A stretch of DNA of 64,000 nucleotides from an uncultured Eubacteriales bacterium (GCA_903835065.1 CAILLO010000049.1:20510-84509), one strand, 5' to 3'. Shown: positions 1-12,137, counted from the first letter of the stretch. Numbers and translations: made by a program. Notes: generated from the letters alone by a model not told the origin.

Positions 1-236
1 GACAGGGGGTTGCACCCGGTCAGCGCGACGTGGGCTCCCCCGATGCGGAGCGTCTCGGCCAGGCAGGCGGTCTTGGCTTCCACGTGCACGCTGACGGCGA
101 CGCGCAAGCCATCGAACGGACGCTCCCGCGCGAATTCCTCGCGCAGGGCGGCGAGAATCGGCATGTTGGCGGCCGCCCAGTCGATCTTCCTTCTCCCCTG
201 GCCGGCCAGCGACGGATCCCGGACGATCGAGCCCAT
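1..236 (-). CDS. ahcY: S-adenosylhomocysteine hydrolase, N-terminal part (cut by window edge)
   Basis: AhcY hydrolyses S-adenosylhomocysteine to adenosine and homocysteine in the cytosolic methyl cycle, using bound NAD. Only the first 78 codons lie in the window. They read like the family N-terminus: an early KIDWAAANMP stretch (family form KIDWAxxxMP), then VHVEAKTACLAETL and GAHVALTGCNPL, matching the substrate-binding region. The ATG at 236 lies one base after the punA stop (TGA-C-ATG), so the two are translationally linked. The adenosine product and the neighbouring purine nucleoside phosphorylase suggest shared nucleoside handling. The 3' end lies outside the window, so integrity cannot be judged. 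Confidence 0.88.
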   Translation of the reverse strand, partial: MGSIVRDPSLAGQGRRKIDWAAANMPILAALREEFARERPFDGLRVAVSVHVEAKTACLAETLRIGGAHVALTGCNPL

Positions 237-237
237 G

Positions 238-1080
238 TCAGGCGTCCCCCATGCGGGACAGGACGGCTCCGAGCAGCCGGATCAGGCCATCGGCGGCTTC
301 GCGTCCGACCTGGAGGACTTCCTCGTGGTTCAGGGGGGATTTCGAGATGCCGGCGGCGAGATTCGTGATGCAGGAGACGGCGAGGACCCGGGTGCCTCCA
401 TGGGAGGCGACGACCGCCTCGGGCACGGTGCTCATGCCGGCTGCGGAGGCTCCGAGCGAACGGAGCATGCGGATCTCGGCCGGCGTCTCGAACTGGGGCC
501 CCCTGCAGAAGGCGTACACGCCGCGGACGAAATGCAGTCCGATCTCCTTCGCGCACCGGTCGGCCAGGTCGACGAGCGCGGGGTCGTACACGTGGGTCTG
601 GTCGCAGAAGCGAGGTCCGAATTCGTCGAGATTGGGACCGCGCAGCGGGGATTCGCCGAAGAGACCGATGTGGTCCTCGATCAGCATCAGGCAGCCGGGC
701 TTCATGGCTGGATCCATGCCGCCGGCGGCATTGGTCAGGATCAGGGTGCGCACGCCCAGGGTCTGGAGGACGCGGACCGGAAACACGACGTCGTGGATGT
801 CGTGGCCTTCGTAATGGTGGAAGCGCCCCTGCAGGACGGCGACGGAGCGGCCGTGGAGCGTGCCGAAGACGAACCGCCCCTGGTGGCCGACGACAGTGAC
901 CTTCGGGAAACCGGGGATCTCCTCGTAGGGGACGACGGTCGGCTGCTCCACGGCGTCCGCGAGGGGACCGAGTCCGGATCCCAGCACGATCGCGACGTCG
1001 GGCACCGTCCGGACCCTCTCGCGGATTGCGGCCGAGGCGTTGCGGATGCGTTCCCGATAGGCGGCGATATCGAAATCCAT
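238..1080 (-). CDS. punA: Purine nucleoside phosphorylase (trimeric PNP type)
   Basis: The enzyme phosphorolyses inosine, guanosine and their deoxy forms to base plus (deoxy)ribose-1-phosphate in purine salvage. The 280-residue length is normal for trimeric PNP. Motifs are GSGLG (34-38, phosphate site), GRFHHYEGH (85-93), TNAAGG (116-121), GPQFETPAE (194-202, base-binding Glu) and TNLAAG with Asn240. That Asn favours 6-oxopurine substrates over methylthioadenosine, whose phosphorylase has Asp there. The ATG at 1080 has a GAGGAGGGAA ribosome site. The gene follows secA by 33 bases and precedes ahcY by one base. Function is confident; the exact nucleoside preference is inferred. Confidence 0.93.
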   Translation of the reverse strand: MDFDIAAYRERIRNASAAIRERVRTVPDVAIVLGSGLGPLADAVEQPTVVPYEEIPGFPKVTVVGHQGRFVFGTLHGRSVAVLQGRFHHYEGHDIHDVVFPVRVLQTLGVRTLILTNAAGGMDPAMKPGCLMLIEDHIGLFGESPLRGPNLDEFGPRFCDQTHVYDPALVDLADRCAKEIGLHFVRGVYAFCRGPQFETPAEIRMLRSLGASAAGMSTVPEAVVASHGGTRVLAVSCITNLAAGISKSPLNHEEVLQVGREAADGLIRLLGAVLSRMGDA

Positions 1081-1113
1081 GTGACTTCCCTCCTCGTCCG
1101 GGGTGCGCGGGCG

Positions 1114-3951
<2,838 letters not shown>

Positions 3952-3967
3952 CGTGGCTCCCTTCGGT

Positions 3968-4273
3968 TCAATCGGCGCGCTTGGTTCCGGAATCGATCCG
4001 GGAAAGGACCGTCTTGTACCCGTCGGCGCCATACTCCAGGGCACGGTTCACTCGGCTGATGGTGGCGGTGCTCACGCCCGTCGCCTCGCAGATCTCGGAA
4101 TAGGTGCCTCCCCTGCGGAGGAGGATCGCGACGGTCAGCCGCTGGGCGAGCGATTTGATCTCCGCGACGGTGCAGAGGTCCTCGAAGAACGAATAGCACT
4201 CATCCTGGTCCTTCAAGGCGAGAATCGCCTCGAAGAGACGGTCGGTGTGCGCGTCCCTCAGTTTCTCGTTCAT
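3968..4273 (-). CDS. yerC: YerC/TrpR-family DNA-binding regulator
   Basis: This 101-residue protein belongs to the YerC/YecD group of TrpR-like helix-turn-helix proteins, found mainly in Bacillota. The HTH lies at about residues 57-80 ([19 protein letters not shown]), preceded by a helical TrpR-type part with [16 protein letters not shown]. The start is the ATG at 4273 behind a strong GGGAGGTGG site; a longer open frame upstream is arginine/serine-rich noise. It sits 16 bases before secA. The regulated genes and any ligand are unknown in this organism; regulation of the secA cluster is only a guess from position. Confidence 0.88.
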   Translation of the reverse strand: MNEKLRDAHTDRLFEAILALKDQDECYSFFEDLCTVAEIKSLAQRLTVAILLRRGGTYSEICEATGVSTATISRVNRALEYGADGYKTVLSRIDSGTKRAD

Positions 4274-4286
4274 GGAGCCACCTCCC

Positions 4287-5507
4287 TTACGGCGAGACGG
4301 AATCCTTCGGCGTGAATTCGAAGGTCTTCCCCCAGATGAACTGCTGGAGTTCCGGAATCGCCTTGTTGAAGTCGACGACGAAGCACCAGGTCGGGGTCGT
4401 GACGACGGTGCGCGTCGTGGCGGAGGGGATCGTGAACCCCTGGATCGCGCTCGCGGAGGTATCACTGGACATCTGGGTCGCGGCGAACTGCGCGAGGCCC
4501 AGGGCGTCGGAAAGCCGCAGGTTGGTCTCGACCATGCCGAAGACGCTGTTCATCACGTTCACCTTGGTTACGAGGTCCGCCGCGAAGAACTTGGCCATCA
4601 GTCCGCGGATCACGATCTTCTGGCGCTCGACGCGGCCCATGTCCATCGGATACGTCTTCCCGTCGACGACGAGGTCGATATGGCGGATCCGCGCGTAGCA
4701 GATCGTCTGCCGGGCGTCGAGATGCTGCAGTCCGGCGGCGACGACCAGGGGCGACGCCGGAGTATCGGGCATGATCACCTCGTTCGTCTCCTTGATGCTC
4801 GCGTTCATGTCCGCGATCTCGTTCTGGCTTACGTTGATTTCGAGTCCGCCGGCGGTCGAAATCACGGCTTCGGCGCTCTTGAAGTCGACCAGGACGTATT
4901 TCTGGATATCGAGGTCGAACGTCTTGTTGAGGGTGTTGATGCAGAGGCCGGGACCGCCATATGCATAGGCGGCGTTGATCTTGCCCTTGGCGACCTTCCC
5001 GTCGACCTCGATCGTGACGTAGGAGTCCCGGAGGACCGAAAGGAGCTTGATGGTCTTGAGCTTCCGGTTGACCGAGATGATCATCATCGTGTCGCTGTTG
5101 CCCTTGAGCAGTTCCGTATTGCGGCGGTCGACGCCGATCAGCAGGATGTTCTCGACATCCGGGTCCTTCTGCGCGACCGGTTCGATCGCGGTCCGAAGGT
5201 CGCGTTCGAATCCGGCCTTGTCGATCAGTGTGGGTTCCGCGGTCGGCCCACCCGTGGCCCCGTTCGACATCGATCCGGAGGGGGACGGAGTCGCCGTTCC
5301 GACCTGGGTGGCGCCGCCCGTCATCTTCAAGAAGCCGGCCACGAAGTATCCGCCGACCGAGACGACGCCCAGGAGGAGGACGACGAGCAGCACCCGGACG
5401 ACGGACGCGAAGGGGCGCCTTCTCGACCGGGACTTCATCTGGAACGGCATGACGCCATCGAACGACCGGGAAGACGAGCGGTTCTGGGGATGTCTGGTGG
5501 TCTTCAA
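4287..5507 (-). CDS. LytR-CpsA-Psr (LCP) family wall-polymer ligase
   Basis: LCP enzymes transfer undecaprenyl-phosphate-linked glycopolymers such as teichoic acids or capsule to peptidoglycan on the outer membrane face. The 406-residue protein has a basic cytosolic N-terminus, one membrane helix (about 36-57), a Gly/Ser/Thr-rich spacer, and an LCP domain with ILLIGVDRR, NSDTMMIISV, SVLRDSYVTI, KINAAYAYGG and ICYARIRH. These carry the conserved Asp and Arg residues that bind the lipid phosphate. The TTG at 5507 is used with AAAGGA upstream; an internal ATG (MPFQMKS) is the alternative start. It is one of two adjacent LCP genes, 52 bases apart, which suggests paralogous duplication. Confidence 0.92.
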   Translation of the reverse strand: MKTTRHPQNRSSSRSFDGVMPFQMKSRSRRRPFASVVRVLLVVLLLGVVSVGGYFVAGFLKMTGGATQVGTATPSPSGSMSNGATGGPTAEPTLIDKAGFERDLRTAIEPVAQKDPDVENILLIGVDRRNTELLKGNSDTMMIISVNRKLKTIKLLSVLRDSYVTIEVDGKVAKGKINAAYAYGGPGLCINTLNKTFDLDIQKYVLVDFKSAEAVISTAGGLEINVSQNEIADMNASIKETNEVIMPDTPASPLVVAAGLQHLDARQTICYARIRHIDLVVDGKTYPMDMGRVERQKIVIRGLMAKFFAADLVTKVNVMNSVFGMVETNLRLSDALGLAQFAATQMSSDTSASAIQGFTIPSATTRTVVTTPTWCFVVDFNKAIPELQQFIWGKTFEFTPKDSVSP

Positions 5508-5559
5508 TTCCTTGGATTCCTTTCTGGTTGGAGTCGCCTCGGCGTTGCAGCGGTCAGGG

Positions 5560-6858
5560 TCAGGTGGTTATGGGCGTGGGATCTTCGGTCGCCGTCGGTC
5601 CGGAAGTGGGGGACGCGGTGTCGGGAGTCGGTGTCCCGGTGGATTCTGTCGGCGGTGCCGGAGTATCCGAAGGAGACGGCTCGGGCGTCGGGGACGGCGG
5701 GGTCGCCGGCCCGGTGCTCCAGATGAAGCGATGCAGTGCGTCGACCTGGGCAGGCAGGTTCATCACGAGGTTGTACGTGGCGGGGTCCTCCGTATAGAGG
5801 CCGCTCTGCGGGACCTTGTATTCCTGGATCGCGGTCGGATTGGCGACGAGCGTGCCCAGCGCGACCGACAGCATCTGGGCGTCGGTCATGTTCGTGTTGA
5901 TCGCGCCGAGGGCGGCCTGGAGCGTGTCGTTCTTCTGCGACGCGGAGGCCTTCCAGAACGCGGCGAGGAGCTGCTTCATCACGTACCGTTGACGGGCCGT
6001 GCGCTGGTGGTCGCTGTCGAGCTTGCGGATTCGGCCGTACGCGACGGCCTGCCGTCCGTCGAGCAGCTGGAGGCCCGGGACGGTGACCCAGGGGGACTGC
6101 GTCGACACCTTTCGGAAGAGGCTGTTCGCCTCGTCGATATCCCGGTTCAGATAGGGAATCTCGGCGGCCTTGACATCGATCGTGACGCCGCCCGCCATCT
6201 GGATCACCTTCTCCGCGCTCCAGAAATCGATCATGACGAAGTCCTGGATGTCGAGGTCGAAGGTCTCGTTGATCGTATTGATGAAGAGGCCGATGCCGCC
6301 GAACACGTAGGGAGAATTGAGCTTGTTGGGCAGCGTGCGGCCGGCGATCGCGACCTGCGTGTCGCGCATCAGCGAGGTCAGCTTGATCGCGTTGTGATCG
6401 GAGTCGATCGTGACGATCATCATCGTGTCGGTGCGGCAGGCCAGGGTCGAGGCCGACCGTGCGTCGACGCCGTAGACCAGGATATTGGTCACGTTCGGGT
6501 CCTTCTGGGCCACCTTGTTGATCTGGATCGAAGGCACGACGTAGACGGCGCAACGGCCGTATCCCCAGATTCTCGGCTGCCCCGCGGGCGCCGAGGAGAC
6601 GCCCGGCGCCGAGGGGTCGGCCGTCGGCTCGACCGGGTCGGTCGGATCCTCGGGGGGAAGCGTGATCTCGTCGAGCGAACCGGGCGGGACGGTCACCTTG
6701 TCGACGATATCCACATCGGTGTGCCCCGCGTTGCCGAGAAGGTCGAAGACATAGTACGCCGCAGCGCTTCCTGCGACGACGACGAGAGAGACGATCGAGA
6801 TCACGACCGCCCGCAGCCCTTTCCGCAGATGCTTTCCTGGACTCTTCTGGCTTTTCAT
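5560..6858 (-). CDS. LytR-CpsA-Psr (LCP) family wall-polymer ligase, second copy
   Basis: A second LCP protein, 432 residues, with an N-terminal membrane helix (about 17-40), an acidic Pro-rich spacer, and an LCP domain showing ILVYGVDARS, CRTDTMMIVTID, SLMRDTQVAI, KLNSPYVFGG and AVAYGRIRK. The extracellular C-terminus ends in a long Pro/Thr/Ser-rich tail (PTPEPSPSDTPAPPTEST and on), typical of a wall-spanning linker. Its ATG at 6858 overlaps the stop of the upstream pseudopilin-like gene by four bases (ATGA), so the two are probably translated together. This links a wall ligase to the Tad-like cluster, which is unusual. The polymer attached cannot be told from sequence. Confidence 0.9.
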   Translation of the reverse strand: MKSQKSPGKHLRKGLRAVVISIVSLVVVAGSAAAYYVFDLLGNAGHTDVDIVDKVTVPPGSLDEITLPPEDPTDPVEPTADPSAPGVSSAPAGQPRIWGYGRCAVYVVPSIQINKVAQKDPNVTNILVYGVDARSASTLACRTDTMMIVTIDSDHNAIKLTSLMRDTQVAIAGRTLPNKLNSPYVFGGIGLFINTINETFDLDIQDFVMIDFWSAEKVIQMAGGVTIDVKAAEIPYLNRDIDEANSLFRKVSTQSPWVTVPGLQLLDGRQAVAYGRIRKLDSDHQRTARQRYVMKQLLAAFWKASASQKNDTLQAALGAINTNMTDAQMLSVALGTLVANPTAIQEYKVPQSGLYTEDPATYNLVMNLPAQVDALHRFIWSTGPATPPSPTPEPSPSDTPAPPTESTGTPTPDTASPTSGPTATEDPTPITT

Positions 6859-7853
6859 TCTATCGAATGATAACCCAAGCGTGAATCGACCGCAACCGGG
6901 TCGAGCCGCTCCTGGTATCGGACGACCGTGAGGTCCACCCCCCGGAGAACCGCGTCTTTCCCGGCGTCCCGGAGAAGTCCGGCGGACAGCCCGTCGTCGG
7001 TATTGACCGGAACGACGAGGAGAAGCCGGCGTGCGGCGACCGATCCCGGCCGCATGTCGATCGCATCGGCTCCCCAGGGGGCCGGCGTGCCGTCGAAACC
7101 GGCCAGTGCTTCGATCCAGCCTGCGAGTTCCTCCCGCGCTCCGACCTCGTCCTTCCATCCGTAGGGCGAAAGATCCATGCTGTGGATCGCCGTCGCCGTC
7201 CCGTTCCGGTAGCTGGCGATCACCGGGTAGCCGAGCGGAAGGTTGCCGCCGAACCGGACGCGGACCGCCCGCCCCCGTTCGAGGTTGCCGAGTTCCCAGA
7301 CGTTCGACGTCTCCCGGGCGTCCCGCGTACCGTCTCCGTCATTCCAAAGGGCGAAGGCCTGCGTTCGACGCTGCCGGATCGCGCCGAACGGAGTCCGCAG
7401 CGAATAGGAAACGGTGACGCGCATCCAGCCGTCCGAAAGCCCGGATTCGCAGGAAACGGACCACCGGCGTGCGCCCTTCCCTGCGAACAGGCGGTCGACC
7501 GTTGCGGCGGGTGCGCCGGCGGTCGGTAGGCAGGCTTCGAAGAGAGTCGGCAGGAGCGTCGCTCCCGACCCGGAAACCACGACGTCCTCGAGGAGGGTCG
7601 TCCCGAAGGGCCAGTCCTCGATGCCGGCGGCTTCGCAAAGGCTCTGTTCCAGCCGGTCGGCCCCGACGAGATCGGCCGCAACGGAACCGAGCGAGAGGAC
7701 GCGACCGGTCCTTTCCATCGCCGAATCGACCCTCAATCCGGCGATGACCGACAGCACCCCGTACAGGAGGAGGACGGACACCAGGACGAACCCGGAAACC
7801 GCGATGGCCGACTCGATGGCGATGCTCCCCGCACGAGACCTAGGGAGCGACAT
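6855..7853 (-). CDS. TadE-like pseudopilin-type secreted protein, uncharacterised
   Basis: The first 40 residues form a pseudopilin-like segment, GSIAIESAIAVSGFVLVSVL, with a Glu near the start of the hydrophobic stretch as in TadE and type IV pilins. The rest of the 332 residues is a soluble, presumably extracytoplasmic region that I do not recognise. It contains four Cys near the middle (two near CEAAG and CLPT, one in SVSCESG). The ATG at 7853 lies inside the upstream gene, overlapping its end by 14 bases, with GAGGT upstream; the 3' end overlaps the LCP gene by four bases. A minor pilin or surface-assembly role is inferred from the N-terminus and context only. Confidence 0.6.
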   Translation of the reverse strand: MSLPRSRAGSIAIESAIAVSGFVLVSVLLLYGVLSVIAGLRVDSAMERTGRVLSLGSVAADLVGADRLEQSLCEAAGIEDWPFGTTLLEDVVVSGSGATLLPTLFEACLPTAGAPAATVDRLFAGKGARRWSVSCESGLSDGWMRVTVSYSLRTPFGAIRQRRTQAFALWNDGDGTRDARETSNVWELGNLERGRAVRVRFGGNLPLGYPVIASYRNGTATAIHSMDLSPYGWKDEVGAREELAGWIEALAGFDGTPAPWGADAIDMRPGSVAARRLLLVVPVNTDDGLSAGLLRDAGKDAVLRGVDLTVVRYQERLDPVAVDSRLGYHSIE

Positions 7854-9336
7854 CGCCGTACCTCGCGACCGCGGAGATCCCGTCGCCGCGGTAGACCGTC
7901 GAAGCCAGGACCGACGTGCAGAAGCCGGCGAGCGGCGCACGCCCGGGGGTCGCGTCCGGAACGCCGCCGAACAGCGCGAGGTCGTCCTCGATCGTGGAGG
8001 CGATCCGGTCGAGCTTGACGGAATCCGGCGTCATGGCCAGGAACAGGACCAGGTAGTCGCCGTAGGCCGCCTTCACGGAGGCCAGCTCCGGCATGGACCG
8101 TCCGAGCGCGGCCGGCAGCAGCGGCGTGCTCGCTCCCTCGACCAGCCGCTTCGTATCGGCTTGGGCGGAACCGTAGGCCCAGGCGACCTGGATCGCCGCG
8201 GCAAGGAACTCCTGGGGAACGTCGAGCGAACCGGAGGTCGCAACCGAAAGCAGAGCCGACAGGGCCGCCCCGAAGGCGCGCGCCCGGGACCGGGCCTCCT
8301 CGTCGACCGTCTGCGAAAGGAGCTGGAGCGCCAATCGGAGGGCCAGGATCCTGCGCTCGACCGCGGTCCGGTTCGCCTCGTCCGCCTCGTGACCGACGAT
8401 CAGGAATTCGACTTCGTACGTCCGCACGGTCGCGATCGTCGAGAGGTTCCGGCCGCGAAGGTCGCGATAAGGCGTCGTCGCGCCGGACTCGACGGACTCC
8501 GTGACGCGCGATCGGAACATGGACGCCGCGTACGCGTCGAGGGTCACCGTATCGACCAGTTTCTCCACGGAATCCGGCAGGGATTCGAGCGTCCTGTCGA
8601 GAAAGCCGCCGAGCGCATCCGGGTCGAGCGGAGACGGCAGTCCGGGCGACGTCGGGTCGCCGGCCGCGTCGCGGTTCAGCGACTCGAGGGCCACCAGGCT
8701 GTCGCGGAGGTCGCGCGACGCGTCCCCCATGCCGTAGTCTGCGTCATCCGGAGAGCGAACGGAAGTCTCCGCCGGGCTGTCCCCGTTCTCCAGGGCATGG
8801 AGCAGGGCCGTCTGCCACTCCGAGGAAGCGCCGTCCCCTTCCCCGCCGGTATCGAAGAGGGGGTCGAACGACACGACGCCTTCCTGGCGAGCGAGGCCCG
8901 ACCAGCTCCCGATGCCGCGCGACAGAAGCAGCGCCGGCACCCGTTCGAGCACGAAGCGTCGGATTCCCGCCTGCAGGATTCCCGGGTCCGCCAGGGAACC
9001 GTCCGGCCGGAGCGCGAGCGCGCAGTCCTTCGCATTCCCCGGGAGTCCCGACCGGAAGATCCCTTCCGCCCGCGCCTTCCAGGCAACGTCGTCCGAGTCG
9101 AACGCGAAGAGACCGTACCTCTGAAGCAGGACGCCGCTGTAGGCGGAGACCGCACCGTCGGCGGAGGACGTGACGGCCCGGAGCAGGCCGCTTTCGGCCG
9201 CCCGCATGCGCGCCCCCTGGAGGAAGATGGAGAAGACGACCAGGCAGGCTCCGACCACGACCGCGAGCACGAGGCTCGCGGAGCCGGTCCTCCCCCATGT
9301 GCGAAGTCGTCCGGTCCGAGCGGCGGGCTTCCGCAC
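7840..9336 (-). CDS. DUF5702-like Tad-cluster protein
   Basis: The 498-residue protein starts with a single hydrophobic segment (SASLVLAVVVGACLVVFSIF, about 18-37), followed by QGARMRAAESGLLRAV and LQRYGLFAFDSDD. This arrangement resembles DUF5702 proteins that accompany TadE-like pseudopilins in Bacillota. The remaining 420 residues are mostly helical with no catalytic motif that I can name. The GTG at 9336 has AAGGAG ten bases upstream and lies five bases after the preceding TadE-like stop, so it is co-translated. A structural or scaffold role at the envelope is inferred. No Tad ATPase or TadB/C platform is encoded nearby. Confidence 0.6.
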   Translation of the reverse strand: MRKPAARTGRLRTWGRTGSASLVLAVVVGACLVVFSIFLQGARMRAAESGLLRAVTSSADGAVSAYSGVLLQRYGLFAFDSDDVAWKARAEGIFRSGLPGNAKDCALALRPDGSLADPGILQAGIRRFVLERVPALLLSRGIGSWSGLARQEGVVSFDPLFDTGGEGDGASSEWQTALLHALENGDSPAETSVRSPDDADYGMGDASRDLRDSLVALESLNRDAAGDPTSPGLPSPLDPDALGGFLDRTLESLPDSVEKLVDTVTLDAYAASMFRSRVTESVESGATTPYRDLRGRNLSTIATVRTYEVEFLIVGHEADEANRTAVERRILALRLALQLLSQTVDEEARSRARAFGAALSALLSVATSGSLDVPQEFLAAAIQVAWAYGSAQADTKRLVEGASTPLLPAALGRSMPELASVKAAYGDYLVLFLAMTPDSVKLDRIASTIEDDLALFGGVPDATPGRAPLAGFCTSVLASTVYRGDGISAVARYGDVAP

Positions 9337-9341
9337 GGGGC

Positions 9342-9608
9342 TCAGGCTCCTTCCCGCTGTCCGCCGAGAATCGAAAGCGCGTCGCCGAGTCCCGGCACCC
9401 ACTCGGACAGGATCGCCGCGGAGTCGCCCAGTGCGAGTCCTGCGCGGATCCATCCGTCGGGACGCGTCGCAGGGGTCTCGCAAGTGGATGCGACCGCCTC
9501 CGCCGCCGAAGCGTCGGCCACGGCGTAGAGCCGCGGAGCGGTCAGCAGGAGCGCGAACAGGAGCCAGAACACCAGGGGAATCGCGATCGCCGTTTCGAGG
9601 GCCGTCAT
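9342..9608 (-). CDS. Small TadE-like pseudopilin
   Basis: An 88-residue protein whose N-terminus (MTALETAIAIPLVFWLLFAL) has the pilin pattern of a polar residue, a Glu at position 5 and an unbroken hydrophobic helix; the rest is a short Ala-rich periplasmic-type tail. It is first of three tightly spaced genes ending in the LCP genes. The ATG at 9608 is chosen because the pilin motif begins there; the frame is open 20 codons further upstream without a better signal. The 145 bases upstream, to the end of the broken EamA gene, hold no recognisable gene or clear promoter. Confidence 0.6.
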   Translation of the reverse strand: MTALETAIAIPLVFWLLFALLLTAPRLYAVADASAAEAVASTCETPATRPDGWIRAGLALGDSAAILSEWVPGLGDALSILGGQREGA

Positions 9609-9753
9609 GCCTGCCGCCTTTCCCGCCCCGGTGGGGGCGCTGCCTCCATCATGAGGCGGACGGCGCACGAAGGGGCGTCGCGGAATCCGGCAGGAGACGG
9701 CAAATGTCCGCAGGGCCCGACGGAAGGGTCCGTTGGGTCCGGAAAAGGGGGCG

Positions 9754-10679
9754 TCAGGCGGGGTCGCGCGACCGCAACGGAAAGAGTTCCGCGGCCAGCA
9801 TACCGGTCAGGACAAGAAGACATCCGGCCGCCTTCACGAACGTCAGGATTTCCGTGGTCCCGTCGGGGCCCGGGATGAACAGCGCGAAGAGCAGGCCGAA
9901 CACCGGTTCGAAGGTGTAGATCAGGACCGCGCGAGCCGGTGTGGTGTGGAACTGGTAGACCGTCTGGACGGTGAAGGCGAGGAAGGTTCCGACATGCCGG
10001 TGAAGAGGACGGCGAACCAGGGAACCGAGACCGCGGCCCCCGCCGCGAAGGGATGGCCCGTGGCCGCATAGGCGAGTCCCGCGAGGACCGCGACCGTCAG
10101 GAACTGCACGAACGAGAGGGCATAGGGGTCCTCCCCTTCGACGACCCGGTCGAGCGCCGCGACCTGGACCGTCCAGGCGAGCGTGCCGATCAGCGTCAGG
10201 CCGTCTCCGACCCGAAGGGCACCGAATCCGCGCATGGAGAGCAGTCCGGACAGGAGGGCGATGCCGGCGAGCGCCAGCAGGGCGCCGGCGAAGATGCCGC
10301 GGCCGGGGCGCCTGCGGCCGAGGACCGCCTCCAGCAGCGGCACCGTGATGACGATCAGTCCCGTGAGGAAGGCCGAATTGGAGGCCGATGTGGTCTGCAG
10401 GCCCCAGACCTGGAAGAGGATGCCGAGGAACAGGAAGATGCCTAGAAAGATGCCCTTCCGCGCCGTAGACGGCCGGAGGCGGGCGATGCGCGGGGCGAAG
10501 AACGCTCCGCAGAGGAGCGCCGCGACGAGAAATCGGAAGAAGACGAACCCCACCGGCGGGATCGACGCCGCGGCGTTCTTCATGACGATGAAGGTCGAGC
10601 CCCAGACGAGGGTCGCGGCGAACAGGAGTCCTTCCGCACGGCGTCTCGGACCCGCCACCGCGACCGACGCGGGCTTCAA
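9754..10679 (-). pseudogene. EamA/DMT-family permease, interrupted by a frameshift
   Basis: Two overlapping frames together make one EamA-type drug/metabolite transporter of about 305 residues and ten membrane helices. The first frame runs from TTG 10679 to about 9990 (GLLFAATLVWGSTFIVMKNA to WFAVLFTGM). The second continues from about 9990 to the stop at 9754 (VGTFLAFTVQTVYQF to MLAAELFPL). The join falls in the loop before the penultimate helices, where homologues read through, so a one- or two-base indel near 9985-9995 explains it. The TTG start overlaps the stop of the upstream ABC ATPase (TTGA). This could be a real inactivating mutation or a consensus error; with one lesion only, I cannot decide. 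Confidence 0.8.
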
Positions 10680-11404
10680 CGCGGCAGCACCTTCGAGAGG
10701 AATTCCCGCGTGCGGGCTTCCCGAGGCGCGCCGAACAGGTCCGCCGGCGTGCCTTCCTCGGCGATCCGGCCCTCGTCCATGAACAGCACGCGGCTGCCGA
10801 CTTCGCGGGCGAAGCCCATCTCATGCGTCACGACCAGCATGGTCATGCCGTCCTGGGCGAGCTCCTTCATGACGGCGAGCACCTCGCCCACCATTTCCGG
10901 GTCGAGCGCGGACGTCGGTTCGTCGAACAGCATGATCTCGGGGTCCATGGCGAGGGCACGGGCGATTGCGACGCGCTGCTTCTGGCCGCCCGACAGCTTC
11001 GCGGGATAGACAAGCGCCTTGTCCGACAGGCCGACGCGCTTCAGGAGCGCGAGCGCCTTGTCCTCGGCGGCGGCCGGGTCGAGTTTCTTGAGCTGCACGG
11101 GGGCGAGCGTGAGGTTCTGGAGGACCGTGAGATGCGGGAACAGGTTGAAGAGCTGGAAGACCATGCCCATCTTCTGCCGCACGCGGTCGATGTCGCAGCC
11201 CGGCGCGGTGATCTCCTCGCCGTCGACGAGGATGCGGCCGGACGTCGGCTCGTCCAGCCGGTTGATGCAGCGCAGGAACGTGCTCTTTCCGGAGCCGGAG
11301 GGGCCGATGACGACGACCTTCTCCCCTACCCCGACATGCTGGTCGATGCCCTTCAGGACCTCGAGGTCGCCGAACTTCTTGACGAGCTTCTCAACGGTGA
11401 TCAC
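10676..11404 (-). CDS. Polar amino-acid ABC transporter ATPase
   Basis: This is the ATP-hydrolysing subunit of a PAAT-type importer. The 242 residues hold Walker A GPSGSGKS (about 34-41), the Q-loop [12 protein letters not shown], signature LSGGQKQR, Walker [14 protein letters not shown] and the switch His in VVTHEMGFA. Length and motifs match GlnQ/HisP-type ATPases. The GTG at 11404 overlaps the permease gene by 14 bases, and the 3' end overlaps the EamA gene by four. It forms one operon with the permease (11391-12095) and binding protein (12202-12945). The exact amino acid is not readable from sequence. Confidence 0.95.
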   Translation of the reverse strand: MITVEKLVKKFGDLEVLKGIDQHVGVGEKVVVIGPSGSGKSTFLRCINRLDEPTSGRILVDGEEITAPGCDIDRVRQKMGMVFQLFNLFPHLTVLQNLTLAPVQLKKLDPAAAEDKALALLKRVGLSDKALVYPAKLSGGQKQRVAIARALAMDPEIMLFDEPTSALDPEMVGEVLAVMKELAQDGMTMLVVTHEMGFAREVGSRVLFMDEGRIAEEGTPADLFGAPREARTREFLSKVLPR

Positions 11405-12095
11405 TGCGTCTCAACCTCGTTTCCACCCGCTTCAGCAGGGACGTGAGGAACATGACGATGACCAGGTAGATCGCGGCGACGACGATCAGCGGCAGGAAGG
11501 CGTCGTAGGTCCGCGAGCGGATCATGTCGCCCGCCTTGGTCAGGTCCTGCACGGCGATGTAGCCCGCGATGGCGGTCTCCTTGAGGAGCGTGATGAACTC
11601 GTTGCCCATCGCCGGGAGGATGTTCTTCGTCGCCTGCGGGATCACGATGGTCCGCATGGTCAGCCCGTATCCGAGACCGAGCGAGCGCCCCGCCTCCATC
11701 TGTCCGCGATCGACCCCGAGGATGCCGCCGCGGATGATCTCGGCCATGTAGGCGCCGCTGTTGATGCCGAAGGCGATCACCGCGACGAGGATCTTCGGGA
11801 CGTCGACGCTCGCGAAGACGACGAAGTAGATGATGAGCAGCTGCACGACCGAAGGGGTGCCGCGGATGACGGTCAGGTAGAGGTCCGCGAGGAATCCCAG
11901 GGGCCCGACCTTGCCGCCGTTGTACTGCGTCACCTTGACGAGGGCGAGGCCGAGCCCGAGCACCAGTCCCAGCAGCGTCGCGAAGAGGGTGATCTCGAGC
12001 GTGCTTCCGAGACCCCGGACGAGCCAGAGCCAGCGGTCGTCGGTGATGAAGTCCGACTTGAAATGCATCGCGAGATCGTTGAAGAACGCCGTCAT
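11391..12095 (-). CDS. Polar amino-acid ABC transporter permease
   Basis: A 234-residue inner-membrane permease of the His/Glu/Gln/Arg/opine family. It has about five membrane helices, begins with a short cytosolic helix, and shows the EAA-type loop [22 protein letters not shown] that contacts the ATPase. [19 protein letters not shown] and [13 protein letters not shown] are hallmark segments of the family. The start is ATG 12095 with AAAGGAGGG upstream; the frame is open ten codons further but without a signal. It probably works as a homodimer, since only one permease gene is present. It lies 106 bases after the binding-protein gene, with a hairpin between. Confidence 0.95.
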   Translation of the reverse strand: MTAFFNDLAMHFKSDFITDDRWLWLVRGLGSTLEITLFATLLGLVLGLGLALVKVTQYNGGKVGPLGFLADLYLTVIRGTPSVVQLLIIYFVVFASVDVPKILVAVIAFGINSGAYMAEIIRGGILGVDRGQMEAGRSLGLGYGLTMRTIVIPQATKNILPAMGNEFITLLKETAIAGYIAVQDLTKAGDMIRSRTYDAFLPLIVVAAIYLVIVMFLTSLLKRVETRLRRSDHR

Positions 12096-12137
12096 GCCGA
12101 ACCCTCCTTTCGGTCCATCCTGCACCCCGAGGGACGG

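Noticed and set aside
238..1080. Methylthioadenosine phosphorylase as the identity of the PNP gene
   Set aside because: The base-site residue is Asn (TNLAAG), typical of 6-oxopurine PNP; MTA phosphorylases have Asp at that place.
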